Assembly: GCA_910586845.1 (NCBI GenBank)
Contig: CAJUJV010000048.1
Coordinates: forward strand, 295 to 27,575
DNA: 27,281 nt
Direction of reading: 5' to 3'
Source of the DNA: an uncultured Hungatella sp.
GTDB lineage: Bacteria; Bacillota; Clostridia; Lachnospirales; Lachnospiraceae
Position 1 is the first letter of the stretch, and each line of letters opens with the position of its first letter. The notes under the pieces are model-generated. The model made no database searches and was not told the origin of the DNA. It saw only the letters and a list, made by a program, of their open reading frames with translations. Below are positions 16,176 to 23,366 of this stretch, in pieces. A program made the position numbers and the translations under genes.

Positions 16176-17285
16176 TCATTGATCCGGCTCTGCCAGATAC
16201 CTGGCTGCCACGTATCCTTCCTCGTCATTTTGCCGGATGCAGCGGATTTTCACCCAATCCTCGGAGGCCTCGTCCAGCACTTCCACCTCCTCTCCTTCTT
16301 CCAGAGTGGTCACGATGTCTCCGCTGGTATCGGCCTGGCTGCGCACGTTCAGGGATTTGGCGCTGACCGTCATGATCCGGGGTTCTTCTTCCTCGTGAGG
16401 CTGCAGATTGGCTTCCGCCATGGCCGCCACCTCCGCCCCGTTCATAGGTGTGTCATAAATTCGGATCTTTCCGATATACCCGTAATACTGATAGTCGGAC
16501 TTGTAGAGAGCCGCCTGTCGGCCGATGGTAATCAGGTCGTCGCACTCGTTCAGCTGTCCCACTTCTTCCTGCCCATCCAGCTGGCCGTTGATGTAGATGC
16601 TCATCATGGGCTTTTCATATACCACTGTCACATCATACCACTGGTCCGGAGACAGTTCCGCCTCGGTCTCAAAGGACCCGTGGTAGCTGTCCGAAATCAC
16701 CCAGCAGTTCAGATGGCCATAGCGGAAAGAGACTACCAAAGGGCCGTCGTCGGAATCATACTTTCCCAAAATAGCCGTAAAGTCCTTATTGACGTCCAGG
16801 CAGTTCACCACTGCGTTGAAGGTGAAATCATCGCTGAACTGGATCTCCTGACCGCATTCGATGTAATCCCCGTCTCCGTCCAGATAAAGGGCCCGTCCCA
16901 CGGGAGCCTGAGGATCCCCGATCTCCACCAGCTGTGAATCCCCGTAGGGGGTACAGACGGTCTGAGCCGCCCGCTCCTTCATCCCCCTGGTGAAATCCCA
17001 GTCATAGACAGGCTCCAGATCCCGGATAGCCACTCCGGTTCCGAATTCCTGCCCCTCTTCACCCTGTTCCTGATTTTCCCCCTCTTCTCCGTCTTTGCCC
17101 TTGTCTTTCTTCAGAGAACTCAGTTTTTCTTTCACTGCTTCCACTTTCTCTGTTATGAAGGGCTCAAATTTTTTATATCCAAAAAACGCTCCCCCGCCTA
17201 TGACGCACAGAATCACCAGCCGTACAGCCAGATTTAAACATGTTACCTTCCAGCTGTCCTTTCCGTATCTTTTTAAACCTGCCAT
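16176..17285 (-). CDS. Type II membrane protein: YGKxxWKV anchor, LamG-like domain, SH3 domain
   Basis: This 369-aa protein begins with a cytoplasmic segment (KRYGKDSWKV), then one membrane helix (about 20-40) and a charged Lys/Glu/Gly linker (about 50-82). A concanavalin/LamG-like fold follows (about 90-290; FTRGMKERAAQ, ALYLDGDGDYIECG, WYDVTVVYEKPMMSIYINGQ and YYGYIGKIRIYD). The C-terminus is a bacterial SH3 domain (about 300-365; SLNVRSQADTSGDIVTTLEEGEEV). LamG-like folds often bind glycans and bacterial SH3 domains bind peptidoglycan, so a surface-binding role is inferred. It is the last of three genes that share the anchor motif. GAGG lies upstream of the ATG. Confidence 0.85.
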   Translation of the reverse strand: MAGLKRYGKDSWKVTCLNLAVRLVILCVIGGGAFFGYKKFEPFITEKVEAVKEKLSSLKKDKGKDGEEGENQEQGEEGQEFGTGVAIRDLEPVYDWDFTRGMKERAAQTVCTPYGDSQLVEIGDPQAPVGRALYLDGDGDYIECGQEIQFSDDFTFNAVVNCLDVNKDFTAILGKYDSDDGPLVVSFRYGHLNCWVISDSYHGSFETEAELSPDQWYDVTVVYEKPMMSIYINGQLDGQEEVGQLNECDDLITIGRQAALYKSDYQYYGYIGKIRIYDTPMNGAEVAAMAEANLQPHEEEEPRIMTVSAKSLNVRSQADTSGDIVTTLEEGEEVEVLDEASEDWVKIRCIRQNDEEGYVAARYLAEPDQ

Positions 17286-17300
17286 GTTCTTTTTCCTCTG

Positions 17301-18035
17301 CTATTCTGAATCCGGCACCTTCTCGCCGTAGATTCCGATCTCTGATATGCACGTATTCCCTCCTCCTTCATAGATGGAATTGATGCGCACATTCAGATAT
17401 TTGGTAATCGCCGGATTGCTGATCTCCACTGTAAATTCTTTCATCTCGTCAGGAAATATGATATTTTCATCATATCCTCCCGCGGAGATATTCAGGCCTT
17501 TGGGCCTGTGATGGGAGCCGAATTCTGACTCGCTGCTCCAGTTGCCCAGACAGAAGGTGATATAATGGATTTTATACCGTCCCGACAGAGTAAATCTCAG
17601 CACATTCCTCACTCCGTCATTGCCTGTAAGCCCGTCTGTCATCCAGAAGGTGGCCCTGTCCCCGTCGAGAACTTTATCCGTAGAGTAGGCGTAACCGACG
17701 ATGGATTCGGAACCGGATTCGGCCAGCATCACTCCCACCTTTTCATATCCTGACAGATCCGCGGCGTCGGAATCCACCAGACGGAATTCCGGAAGGGGCT
17801 CCGTCTCTTTTGGTTCTGTCTCTTTTGATTCTGATTCCCGGACCGTCTCCTCCGGTTCTGTCTCTTCTTCTGTCTCTTCTTTTCCCATCAGGATTCTGAC
17901 CTGAGGCAGCACTTTTGTCTTTCCCACAAAGACCACGGCTCCCAGACCGGCTATGATGCCCAGCCACACGGCCGTGGTCAGCAGCCGTACTTTCCACTGA
18001 TTTTTTCCGTACTGCGGTCCCTTTTTCATCTGCAT
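17301..18035 (-). CDS. Type II membrane protein: YGKxxWKV anchor, F5/8-type-C (discoidin-like) domain
   Basis: The 244-aa product has the N-terminal motif PQYGKNQWKV, a membrane helix (about 18-38), an acidic Glu/Thr/Pro linker (about 50-80) and a C-terminal beta-sandwich. Features such as YSTDKVLDGDRATFWMTDG, RFTLSGRYKIHYITFCLGNW and TKYLNVRINSIY resemble F5/8-type-C or NPCBM carbohydrate-binding modules. The ATG follows the lectin gene stop directly (TAAATG); a second in-frame ATG six bases on is equally possible. DNA encoding the anchor motif is identical over 23 bp to that of the lectin gene. The domain assignment is by pattern and is moderate. Confidence 0.78.
   Translation of the reverse strand: MQMKKGPQYGKNQWKVRLLTTAVWLGIIAGLGAVVFVGKTKVLPQVRILMGKEETEEETEPEETVRESESKETEPKETEPLPEFRLVDSDAADLSGYEKVGVMLAESGSESIVGYAYSTDKVLDGDRATFWMTDGLTGNDGVRNVLRFTLSGRYKIHYITFCLGNWSSESEFGSHHRPKGLNISAGGYDENIIFPDEMKEFTVEISNPAITKYLNVRINSIYEGGGNTCISEIGIYGEKVPDSE
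17992..18014. repeat. 23-bp direct repeat, copy 1 (anchor motif of the F5/8-C-like gene)
   Basis: This segment encodes QYGKNQW plus part of the next codon and is identical to 18634-18656. The match at synonymous positions as well suggests recent duplication or recombination of the anchor module. Confidence 0.8.
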
Positions 18036-18671
18036 TTAATCTCCGTATTCGATAATATATCCCATGTGTCCCTGATAATACTCAGAGACGCTTACCTCCG
18101 CATCGTTCCAGCCCCATTTTCCGTCCGACCGATACATCATAAGATAGGATTCGCTTCCTGTCTCATTGTTGGGCTCTCCCTCTGCCCAGTTTGTGTAATC
18201 CCAGGGTTCTCCGCTCATCCAGGCAAAGTCCCCGGCCAGCCTGTTTGCACCCAGCCATATGACGGAATAGCCGTCGTAGCCTTCCATCAGCATCTCGATC
18301 TCCTGCTGCTCTTCGGCGCTTGTGATATCCGCCAGATAACCGCCGTCCTCCCTGGCCGCCTTCGCCGCATCATTCCAGGTTCCGTCGGAGGGCACAAATT
18401 TGTAGGTGTGGGCTTTTCTGGGAAACTCCGTCTCCTCCCGGGTCTCCATCATGGCCACAGAGAGCCGGCCTCCCTCAGGGAAGGTCTCTTCCTCCGTCTC
18501 CCCGTCGTCCTTGTTCTTTTTTTCTTCCAGCCAGGCGGATACCCGGGGCGCCGCGTAAGGCCACGCTTTCCAGACGCCTCCTGACAGGATGGCCAGAATC
18601 CCCAGCCTGACCCCCAGATTCAGCAGCGTTACCTTCCACTGATTTTTTCCGTACTGATTTCCTTTTTTCAT
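18036..18671 (-). CDS. Type II membrane protein: YGKxxWKV anchor, C-type lectin domain
   Basis: The 211-aa protein starts MKKGNQYGKNQWKV, followed by a membrane helix (about 20-40) and a charged linker. The C-type lectin fold starts near residue 88: TWNDAAKAAREDGGYLADI, VIWLGANRLAGDFAWMSGEPW, YTNWAEGEPNN and KWGWNDAEV. WAEGEPNN and WND are the hallmark sugar/calcium-site motifs (EPN suggests mannose-type ligands in animal lectins; specificity here is unproven). The ATG at 18669-18671 has GGGGGAG upstream and is preferred to a TTG at 18689. It lies 14 bp after the transglutaminase-like gene. C-type lectin domains are uncommon in bacteria. Confidence 0.88.
   Translation of the reverse strand: MKKGNQYGKNQWKVTLLNLGVRLGILAILSGGVWKAWPYAAPRVSAWLEEKKNKDDGETEEETFPEGGRLSVAMMETREETEFPRKAHTYKFVPSDGTWNDAAKAAREDGGYLADITSAEEQQEIEMLMEGYDGYSVIWLGANRLAGDFAWMSGEPWDYTNWAEGEPNNETGSESYLMMYRSDGKWGWNDAEVSVSEYYQGHMGYIIEYGD
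18634..18656. repeat. 23-bp direct repeat, copy 2 (anchor motif of the lectin gene)
   Basis: Identical to 17992-18014, and in the same reading frame relative to the encoded YGKNQW motif. Confidence 0.8.
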
Positions 18672-18685
18672 AGTCTTTCTCCCCC

Positions 18686-19687
18686 TCAACCGCTGAGCGC
18701 CACGGTAAACATGGTGTTGCTGCAGTCATAGACGTAGCTGATCTTTTTCTCCAGCCCCAGCTTTCCCAGGGCCTTCAGCACCATGTTCACGATACACTGT
18801 CCCCCGTCGTCGGGAAAGCCGGCGGTAGCGTCAAATTTCACGGAAATCACATCCTCCCCCCGGGAGATGCACTGCTCTACATAGCGCCCAAAGGCCAGGC
18901 GGGAGCGGATATAGCAGCCCCGCCGCATATAATAGTTCTGGACCATGTCCGTGGCCTTGGGGTAGGCCACCAGGTCCCAGTCATGGCTCATGATCACGGA
19001 ACCGTCATCCAGATTGCAGAAGGTGTGGAGAACTCTGTTCAGAGGGGTCGTCTCTTTCAGATCCCACGTGACATCCATGTGATAAATTTTTCCTTCGATC
19101 CTGTTTAAGTTCCAGGAATGTCTTCCTCCCTCCATCCCCGTGTTTCCCTCCGGCACGTCGGCCTCCCCTGAGACCACCAGGGCTTCTACGCCCAGAGGCT
19201 GCAGAAGGTACCGAACGGTCTTTGCGATCCCCTCGCACACCGCATATTCTTTTACAAGGCCGCCCACGATGCTGACGGCCTCCGGCACGTTCTGGGTCTG
19301 GGCGGCGGCGTAGTCGTATCTGACGTTTTCCGCCAGCCAGTCGTGGACGTACTCCGTGGCTTCCGCCTCCGTGCTGCCGCCGTATCCCGCCAGGACCTGA
19401 TCCATCTTCTGCTCCAGCTTTCCGGCCATAGCCTCACACTCTGCTTTTGGGTACAGATACACAGGCTGTATGATCAGGGTGCGGGAAGAAAAACCGCAGT
19501 CCAGGGTCTTGAAATCCACATAAAACAGCTCCGGTTCGTTTCTTTTAACCAGCTCCCAAAGTCTCTGAATCGCTTCATCGCTGCAGGGAGCCGTAGAAAT
19601 CTTCTTTTCGTATTTTTTCAGTCCCTCCGTCAGTCTGTCATAGATTTCTCTTTCGGAAGCCTCCAGCTGCTCTCTCAAATAGTTCAT
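18686..19687 (-). CDS. Transglutaminase-like protein without a signal peptide
   Basis: The 333-aa product has a helical, charged N-terminus and a transglutaminase-like core. EYVHDWLAENVRYDY is followed by the nucleophile Cys in EYAVCEGIAKTVRYLL, the His in GRHSWNLNRIEGKIYHMD, and an Asp in MDVTWDL. The Cys-His-Asp triad therefore looks intact. Such domains act as proteases, amidases or crosslinkers; the specific reaction is unknown. No signal peptide or membrane helix is visible, so it appears cytoplasmic although its neighbours face outward. AAAGGAAC favours the ATG at 19685-19687 over a GTG at 19720. It overlaps the upstream gene by about 50 bp. Confidence 0.82.
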   Translation of the reverse strand: MNYLREQLEASEREIYDRLTEGLKKYEKKISTAPCSDEAIQRLWELVKRNEPELFYVDFKTLDCGFSSRTLIIQPVYLYPKAECEAMAGKLEQKMDQVLAGYGGSTEAEATEYVHDWLAENVRYDYAAAQTQNVPEAVSIVGGLVKEYAVCEGIAKTVRYLLQPLGVEALVVSGEADVPEGNTGMEGGRHSWNLNRIEGKIYHMDVTWDLKETTPLNRVLHTFCNLDDGSVIMSHDWDLVAYPKATDMVQNYYMRRGCYIRSRLAFGRYVEQCISRGEDVISVKFDATAGFPDDGGQCIVNMVLKALGKLGLEKKISYVYDCSNTMFTVALSG

Positions 19688-20735
19688 GAAGCTTTGTTCC
19701 TTTCTTCTGCTTATTTTCACAGATGCTGTCCAGATACAGGCCGAAACTCTTCTGATCCATCTGATTCTGCCCGAAATAATCCCGGATTCCCTGGAGAGTC
19801 GTCTTTTTCATCCCGCCGATTTTCTCTTCCAGGACACCCCGGTAAATCTCCGGGTCCGCAGAGTAGCAGAACAGAATAAACTGGCCGATCTCCTCTGTGC
19901 TGGTGTTCTTGTCATAGTTCTCCAGCATCCAGTCCATCAAAAGGCCCGCGGCCATCTGCTTCTGTTCAGCCGTCATGCGGCAGGCCGTAAACAGCAGATC
20001 ATAGCTGTCCCTGGTAAATATGGTGGCCAGCAAGGGGGTACGGATCCACTGAAAATAGCTTTTCAGCTCGCCGGCAGAGACGGTTCCGGTGTCTATGGGA
20101 CTCTCTGCAAATTCGGTCTTCAGCAGGTTGGCCGACCTGGCAAAGTCAAAGGTCTCTGACTGCAGGTACTGCCTCCACAGATCGACCCCCGCCAGATACA
20201 GGTGGCTTCTGGAACAGTCCACGGCCGCCCCCGTGCCTTTGGTGTAGTCCAGGATGGCGTCCGCCATGGCAAACAGGTTCCCTTTATAGGAGCCCAGGAC
20301 CGAGACATACTCCCTGTCCCTGCCCTTTTTAAACAGCTTGTTCTTCTCGGAGATCTCCGGGTCTGCGATGGGAAAGTCCCTCTCTGTATTGGCTACGACT
20401 CTCTGGATCTGCTGGCTGTTCTTGCGCAGCTCCAGCAGAAACCGCAGAAGCTCCAGCTGTTTTCCCAGCCGTTCCTTCCCCTCATAATTTTCCTGGATAA
20501 AGTCCTCATATTTCTCCAGGACCTTCTCGGAGTCCGCCGACCATCTGCCTGTCTCCGAATTCAGGGTCCTGTGAAGGTTATCCCTGAAGCGGTCCATGCC
20601 GTCCTTTTTCGTGTGTTTCATCTCAAAATTCAGAAGCTGAGCGCTTCTTTCCGGATTTTCTTTTAAGAGAGCTTCCAGGAGAGCCAGATTGGCCTGATCG
20701 TACCCGTAAAGGAGGGACAGATACTCATCCCACAC
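19638..20735 (-). CDS. Unrecognised soluble protein, apparently 5'-truncated
   Basis: I do not recognise this 365-aa product. It is hydrophilic and helix-rich, with no signal peptide or membrane helix. Repeated charged stretches occur, for example ENYEGKERLGKQLELLRFLLELRKNSQQ. The only start is a GTG (20733-20735) without an SD sequence. The frame reads plausibly a few codons further up (GKLLDYVWDEYLSLL) until it runs into M48 coding sequence in another frame. This suggests the true 5' end was lost in a deletion that also removed the M48 3' end. It lies between the protease and the transglutaminase-like gene and overlaps the latter by about 50 bp. Confidence 0.6.
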   Translation of the reverse strand: MWDEYLSLLYGYDQANLALLEALLKENPERSAQLLNFEMKHTKKDGMDRFRDNLHRTLNSETGRWSADSEKVLEKYEDFIQENYEGKERLGKQLELLRFLLELRKNSQQIQRVVANTERDFPIADPEISEKNKLFKKGRDREYVSVLGSYKGNLFAMADAILDYTKGTGAAVDCSRSHLYLAGVDLWRQYLQSETFDFARSANLLKTEFAESPIDTGTVSAGELKSYFQWIRTPLLATIFTRDSYDLLFTACRMTAEQKQMAAGLLMDWMLENYDKNTSTEEIGQFILFCYSADPEIYRGVLEEKIGGMKKTTLQGIRDYFGQNQMDQKSFGLYLDSICENKQKKGTKLHELFERAAGGFRKRNL

Positions 20736-21253
20736 ATAATCCAGAAGTTTCCCACGGTCACCACCAGGATCAGATCCGTATCGTGATGTGCCAGATGACC
20801 CATCTCATGGCCCAGGGTGGCTCTGATCATCTCCGGATCCTGCTGCAGCATCCCCTCGGTGACGCACACCGTCTTCCGCCCCGTGGCAAAGGCATTGATG
20901 TCCTGGCTCTCGTTCATATACAGTTCCACATCATCGGGGATCTCCGGATTCACCTGTCTGGCCTTCGTCAGCACTTCCCGGAAAATGGGCTCGATAAAAT
21001 TGCGGACTCCGTCATCTGTGATCTCATGGCATTTTGTCTGTTTGCGCAGAATAAACTCCCCGAGAGGCGACAGTGCCGCGGCCAGGGAGATCACGTATGC
21101 TATGAGCCCCACTGCCAGAGCCACCACCGGTTTACCGGGAGCGATACTGCCTCCCAGCAGCGCAGATACGATCAGCGTATTCAGCACCAGATATAAGATC
21201 AGCGGGAAATTAGATTTTCTGAAAAGATACTGAAAAAATGAAACTATGTACAT
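20663..21253 (-). pseudogene. M48-family (HtpX-like) zinc metalloprotease, truncated
   Basis: The first ~169 residues are M48-like. Two membrane helices (about 18-35 and 43-66) precede a cytoplasmic region with MNESQDINAFATGRKTVCVTEGML and the zinc motif LGHEMGHLAHHDTDLILVV. After VTVGN (about 20747) the sequence leaves the family and reads 27 unrelated residues to a stop. These lie over the next gene in another frame. The third zinc ligand and the C-terminal half are missing, so the product cannot be an active M48 protease as sequenced. The start at 21251-21253 has GAGGAA upstream and is preferred to 21331. It heads the run of surface genes. Confidence 0.82.
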
Positions 21254-21290
21254 CACCCATTCCTCTTTTCTTTCGTATAGTTCCGGTGAA

Positions 21291-21310
21291 CGAAAAAGCA
21301 GACTTTTTCG
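21291..21310. repeat. 7-bp inverted repeat upstream of the M48 gene
   Basis: CGAAAAA (21291-21297) and TTTTTCG (21304-21310) are separated by 6 nt, about 40 bp upstream of the M48 start. It could be an operator or a small hairpin. Two near-identical CCGGTGAAnG direct repeats (21283-21292 and 21377-21386) flank the area. Confidence 0.4.
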
Positions 21311-21318
21311 CTCAGCTG

Positions 21319-21327
21319 TGCTATAAT
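21319..21327 (+). promoter_or_regulatory. Extended -10 element facing the plus strand
   Basis: TGCTATAAT is a perfect extended -10. No good -35 is seen. It points away from the M48/surface genes and runs antisense to the recombinase gene, so it does not serve an annotated plus-strand gene. Confidence 0.4.
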
Positions 21328-21352
21328 GCAAAACAGATATTTTTTAAGGATT

Positions 21353-21376
21353 TTCCGGGATTTTTCTGTCCCGGAA
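21353..21376 (-). terminator. Hairpin after the recombinase gene
   Basis: TTCCGGGA (21353-21360) pairs with TCCCGGAA (21369-21376) around an 8-nt loop, about 45 bp after the recombinase stop. No T-tract directly follows on the minus strand, so termination is uncertain. Confidence 0.4.
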
Positions 21377-21418
21377 CCGGTGAATGATAAGCCCTACTTT
21401 ATTCTTCCATTTTCCCTG

Positions 21419-22048
21419 TCACGGCTTAAGGAAGTTTTTTCCAGACAGGGCCTCGCTTTCCCTGGCCCATCTCAAAAATGTATTCTGAGAGATCCCCAGT
21501 TTTCTGGCCGCTTCTCTGGAACCGAACCGGTTCATTTCCCACCCTTCTTTCACGGTCTGAAACTCCTCCGGCTTCTGTTTCCTGGGCCTGCCGAACCGGA
21601 CTCCCCTCATCTTTGCCGCCGCGATCCCCTCCATCTGGCGCTGTCTGATATTCTCTCTCTCCGTCTGAGCCACATAGGAAAGAATCTGCAGCACCAGATC
21701 CGCCACAAAGGTGCCGGTCAGGTCCTGTCCCCGCTTTCTGGTATCCAGGAGAGGCATGTCAAGAACCGCGATATCCGCCTGAATCTCCTTTGTGATCTTC
21801 TGCCACTGGTTTAAGATCTCCTCATAATTTCTCCCCAGCCGGTCGATAGATTTGACGATGAGCACATCCCCTTTTTTCAGTTTTCTGATCAGGCGTCGGT
21901 ACTGCGGACGTTCAAAATTTTTTCCGCTTAACTTGTCCATAAAGATCCTGTCCCTGGGGATCGAAAGCTCCTCAAGGGCTATCATCTGACGGTCCTCACG
22001 CTGCTCTTTTGTCGATACGCGGACGTATCCGTAAACGGTAGCTGACAT
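21419..22048 (-). CDS. Serine recombinase (resolvase/invertase family)
   Basis: The 209-aa protein has the catalytic N-terminal domain YGYVRVSTKEQ (Ser12 as nucleophile, Arg10), a KSIDRLGRNYEEI motif with further active-site Arg residues, and the long helix region ending in QRQMEGIAAAKMRG. A C-terminal helix-turn-helix (SREAARKLGISQNTFLRWA) binds DNA. The length fits small resolvases and invertases rather than large phage or transposon integrases. AGGAGG precedes the ATG by 8 nt. No transposase, terminal repeats or phage genes accompany it. It lies just upstream of the surface-protein genes on the same strand, so a role in their variation is conceivable but unproven. Confidence 0.92.
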   Translation of the reverse strand: MSATVYGYVRVSTKEQREDRQMIALEELSIPRDRIFMDKLSGKNFERPQYRRLIRKLKKGDVLIVKSIDRLGRNYEEILNQWQKITKEIQADIAVLDMPLLDTRKRGQDLTGTFVADLVLQILSYVAQTERENIRQRQMEGIAAAKMRGVRFGRPRKQKPEEFQTVKEGWEMNRFGSREAARKLGISQNTFLRWARESEALSGKNFLKP

Positions 22049-22185
22049 CTGTTGTGCCTCCTTCTTTTTTCATCGTGATATGTTCATACTACAGGAAAAT
22101 TATGGAAAAAAAAGGTATCATATTGTCGTTTTATGGATAATATAGTCAGATTATGACGGAAACGTAAAAAAGACGGGCAGACGAC

Positions 22186-22225
22186 AAAAATCCGGAAGCA
22201 CCCCTTGGGTATCTTCCGGATTTTT
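22186..22225 (-). terminator. Strong intrinsic terminator of the PHP gene
   Basis: AAAAATCCGGAAG (22186-22198) pairs with CTTCCGGATTTTT (22213-22225), with an inner ACCC/GGGT pair around a 3-nt loop. T-tracts on both strands make it bidirectional. It ends the sensory hydrogenase gene run and separates it from the recombinase. Confidence 0.9.
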
Positions 22226-22304
22226 GTTTCTGACAGTTTCTCTCAGACATGTATCTGTAACTCTGTTTCACTGCTGACGGCGGACCGTATCAAATGGTTT
22301 CCGC

Positions 22305-23021
22305 TCATTCTCCGGCCAGGGCAGCCAGAACGCCTCTGATGCTCTTCTCCTTTACCTCCAGAGTCAGCTTGGGCTCATGGATATGCTCCAGATAGTGGGC
22401 ATCGGAATTGCTGATGATCCGGCATTTCTCCAGGTACGGATCCGTTTTTTTCAGTCCGTGGAGTTTCGTCAGATCTTTCACCTCCGCCGTCTTAAATCTG
22501 CTGTCCGGCGGGATAAATCCCAGATTGGCGATAAGGCTGTTGGCTGTCTTGTCCACATGAGCCGGGAACATGACGCCTCCGTATGACCGCACCAGCTCCC
22601 ACAGGCCCTCAAAGGAGATATCGGCCGCGTTGATCAGCAGGTTGGGGACCGTGCCGCAGATCTGGTCCTGGTCATTGTAGATCAGCTGTCTCCCGAAGAT
22701 CTCCTCTTTGTTGGGAAAAGGGATCAGCCTGTCATAGACATAGGAGTCAAACTCCATGGCCGCCTCCAGCTCTTCAAACAGGCACACTGCGTGGACCTCC
22801 TCGGAGGTGTTGATCTCCATCCCCGGGATGGCCAGGATGCCGTACTCCCGGGCCGCCGCCAGGACAGCGGGGCAGTTTTTGCAGGAATTGTGATCCGTGA
22901 CCGCGATCACATCCAGCCCCTTGATGACTGCCATGCCTGTAATATTGGCAGGAGTCATGTCATCGTCTCCGCATGGGGAGAGACAGGAGTGGATGTGAAG
23001 GTCATAATACAGCTCAGCCAT
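22305..23021 (-). CDS. PHP-domain phosphoesterase
   Basis: The 238-aa protein has the PHP metal-binding motifs DLHIHSCLSPCGDDDMTP (HxH near residues 9-11), VIAVTDHNS, IPGMEINTSEEVHAVCLF, PAHVDK and a final ISNSDAHYLEHI. PHP enzymes hydrolyse phosphoesters using two or three metal ions. In hydrogenase loci, genes of this type occur with GHKL kinase-like and HydS genes, so it may reverse a phosphorylation signal; this is inference. The ATG overlaps the stop of the upstream DRTGG gene by 8 bp. Confidence 0.88.
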   Translation of the reverse strand: MAELYYDLHIHSCLSPCGDDDMTPANITGMAVIKGLDVIAVTDHNSCKNCPAVLAAAREYGILAIPGMEINTSEEVHAVCLFEELEAAMEFDSYVYDRLIPFPNKEEIFGRQLIYNDQDQICGTVPNLLINAADISFEGLWELVRSYGGVMFPAHVDKTANSLIANLGFIPPDSRFKTAEVKDLTKLHGLKKTDPYLEKCRIISNSDAHYLEHIHEPKLTLEVKEKSIRGVLAALAGE

Positions 23022-23343
23022 GGAGCAGTTTATGGACCTTTAAGGCCGCCTCAAAGATGGGCTCCTCTGTGGCCAGAACAGTCACTCCCTGCTGCCGGGC
23101 CCTGGAACGGCACATGTCGTCAGGCTGTGCCCCTTCCGCCAGAATCACACAGGCCACATCTGCCAGAGTCGCCACCGCAATGGTGTTCACGTTGCCCATG
23201 ACCGTCACCCATGCACTGTCCGACGGCGCTTTTCCCATGGCAACGCTTAAGAGGTCGCAGCAGAAGATGCCCGTCACTTCACGGGTCAGATCCTCTCCCT
23301 CCACCGCCACCTTAAATATCCCTTTTAAATCTTCTACAGTCAT
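23014..23343 (-). CDS. DRTGG-domain-like regulatory protein (second copy)
   Basis: This 109-aa protein starts MTVEDLKGIFKVAVEGEDLTREVTG, followed by CDLLSVAMG and a VATLADVACVILAEGAQPD segment. This is the small DRTGG-type fold, often linked to nucleotide binding. GGAGG lies 5 nt before the ATG at 23341-23343. It is homologous in layout to the protein at 25222-25569 (both have MTVKD/MTVED, a Cys-containing SD/CD segment and an ATxEP or ETGHR ending). Its exact role is unknown; its place between the sensory hydrogenase homologue and the PHP gene suggests signalling. Confidence 0.8.
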   Translation of the reverse strand: MTVEDLKGIFKVAVEGEDLTREVTGIFCCDLLSVAMGKAPSDSAWVTVMGNVNTIAVATLADVACVILAEGAQPDDMCRSRARQQGVTVLATEEPIFEAALKVHKLLHG

Positions 23344-23366
23344 GGTTACCTCCCTCTTGTCCCGGT

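Noticed and set aside
21419..22048. The recombinase as part of an insertion element or prophage
   Set aside because: No terminal repeats, transposase, cargo, integrase or phage genes were seen nearby.
22104..22139. Tiny plus-strand open frame (about 12 codons) before the recombinase
   Set aside because: It is too short, only a weak SD-like sequence is present, and it fits no known leader peptide.
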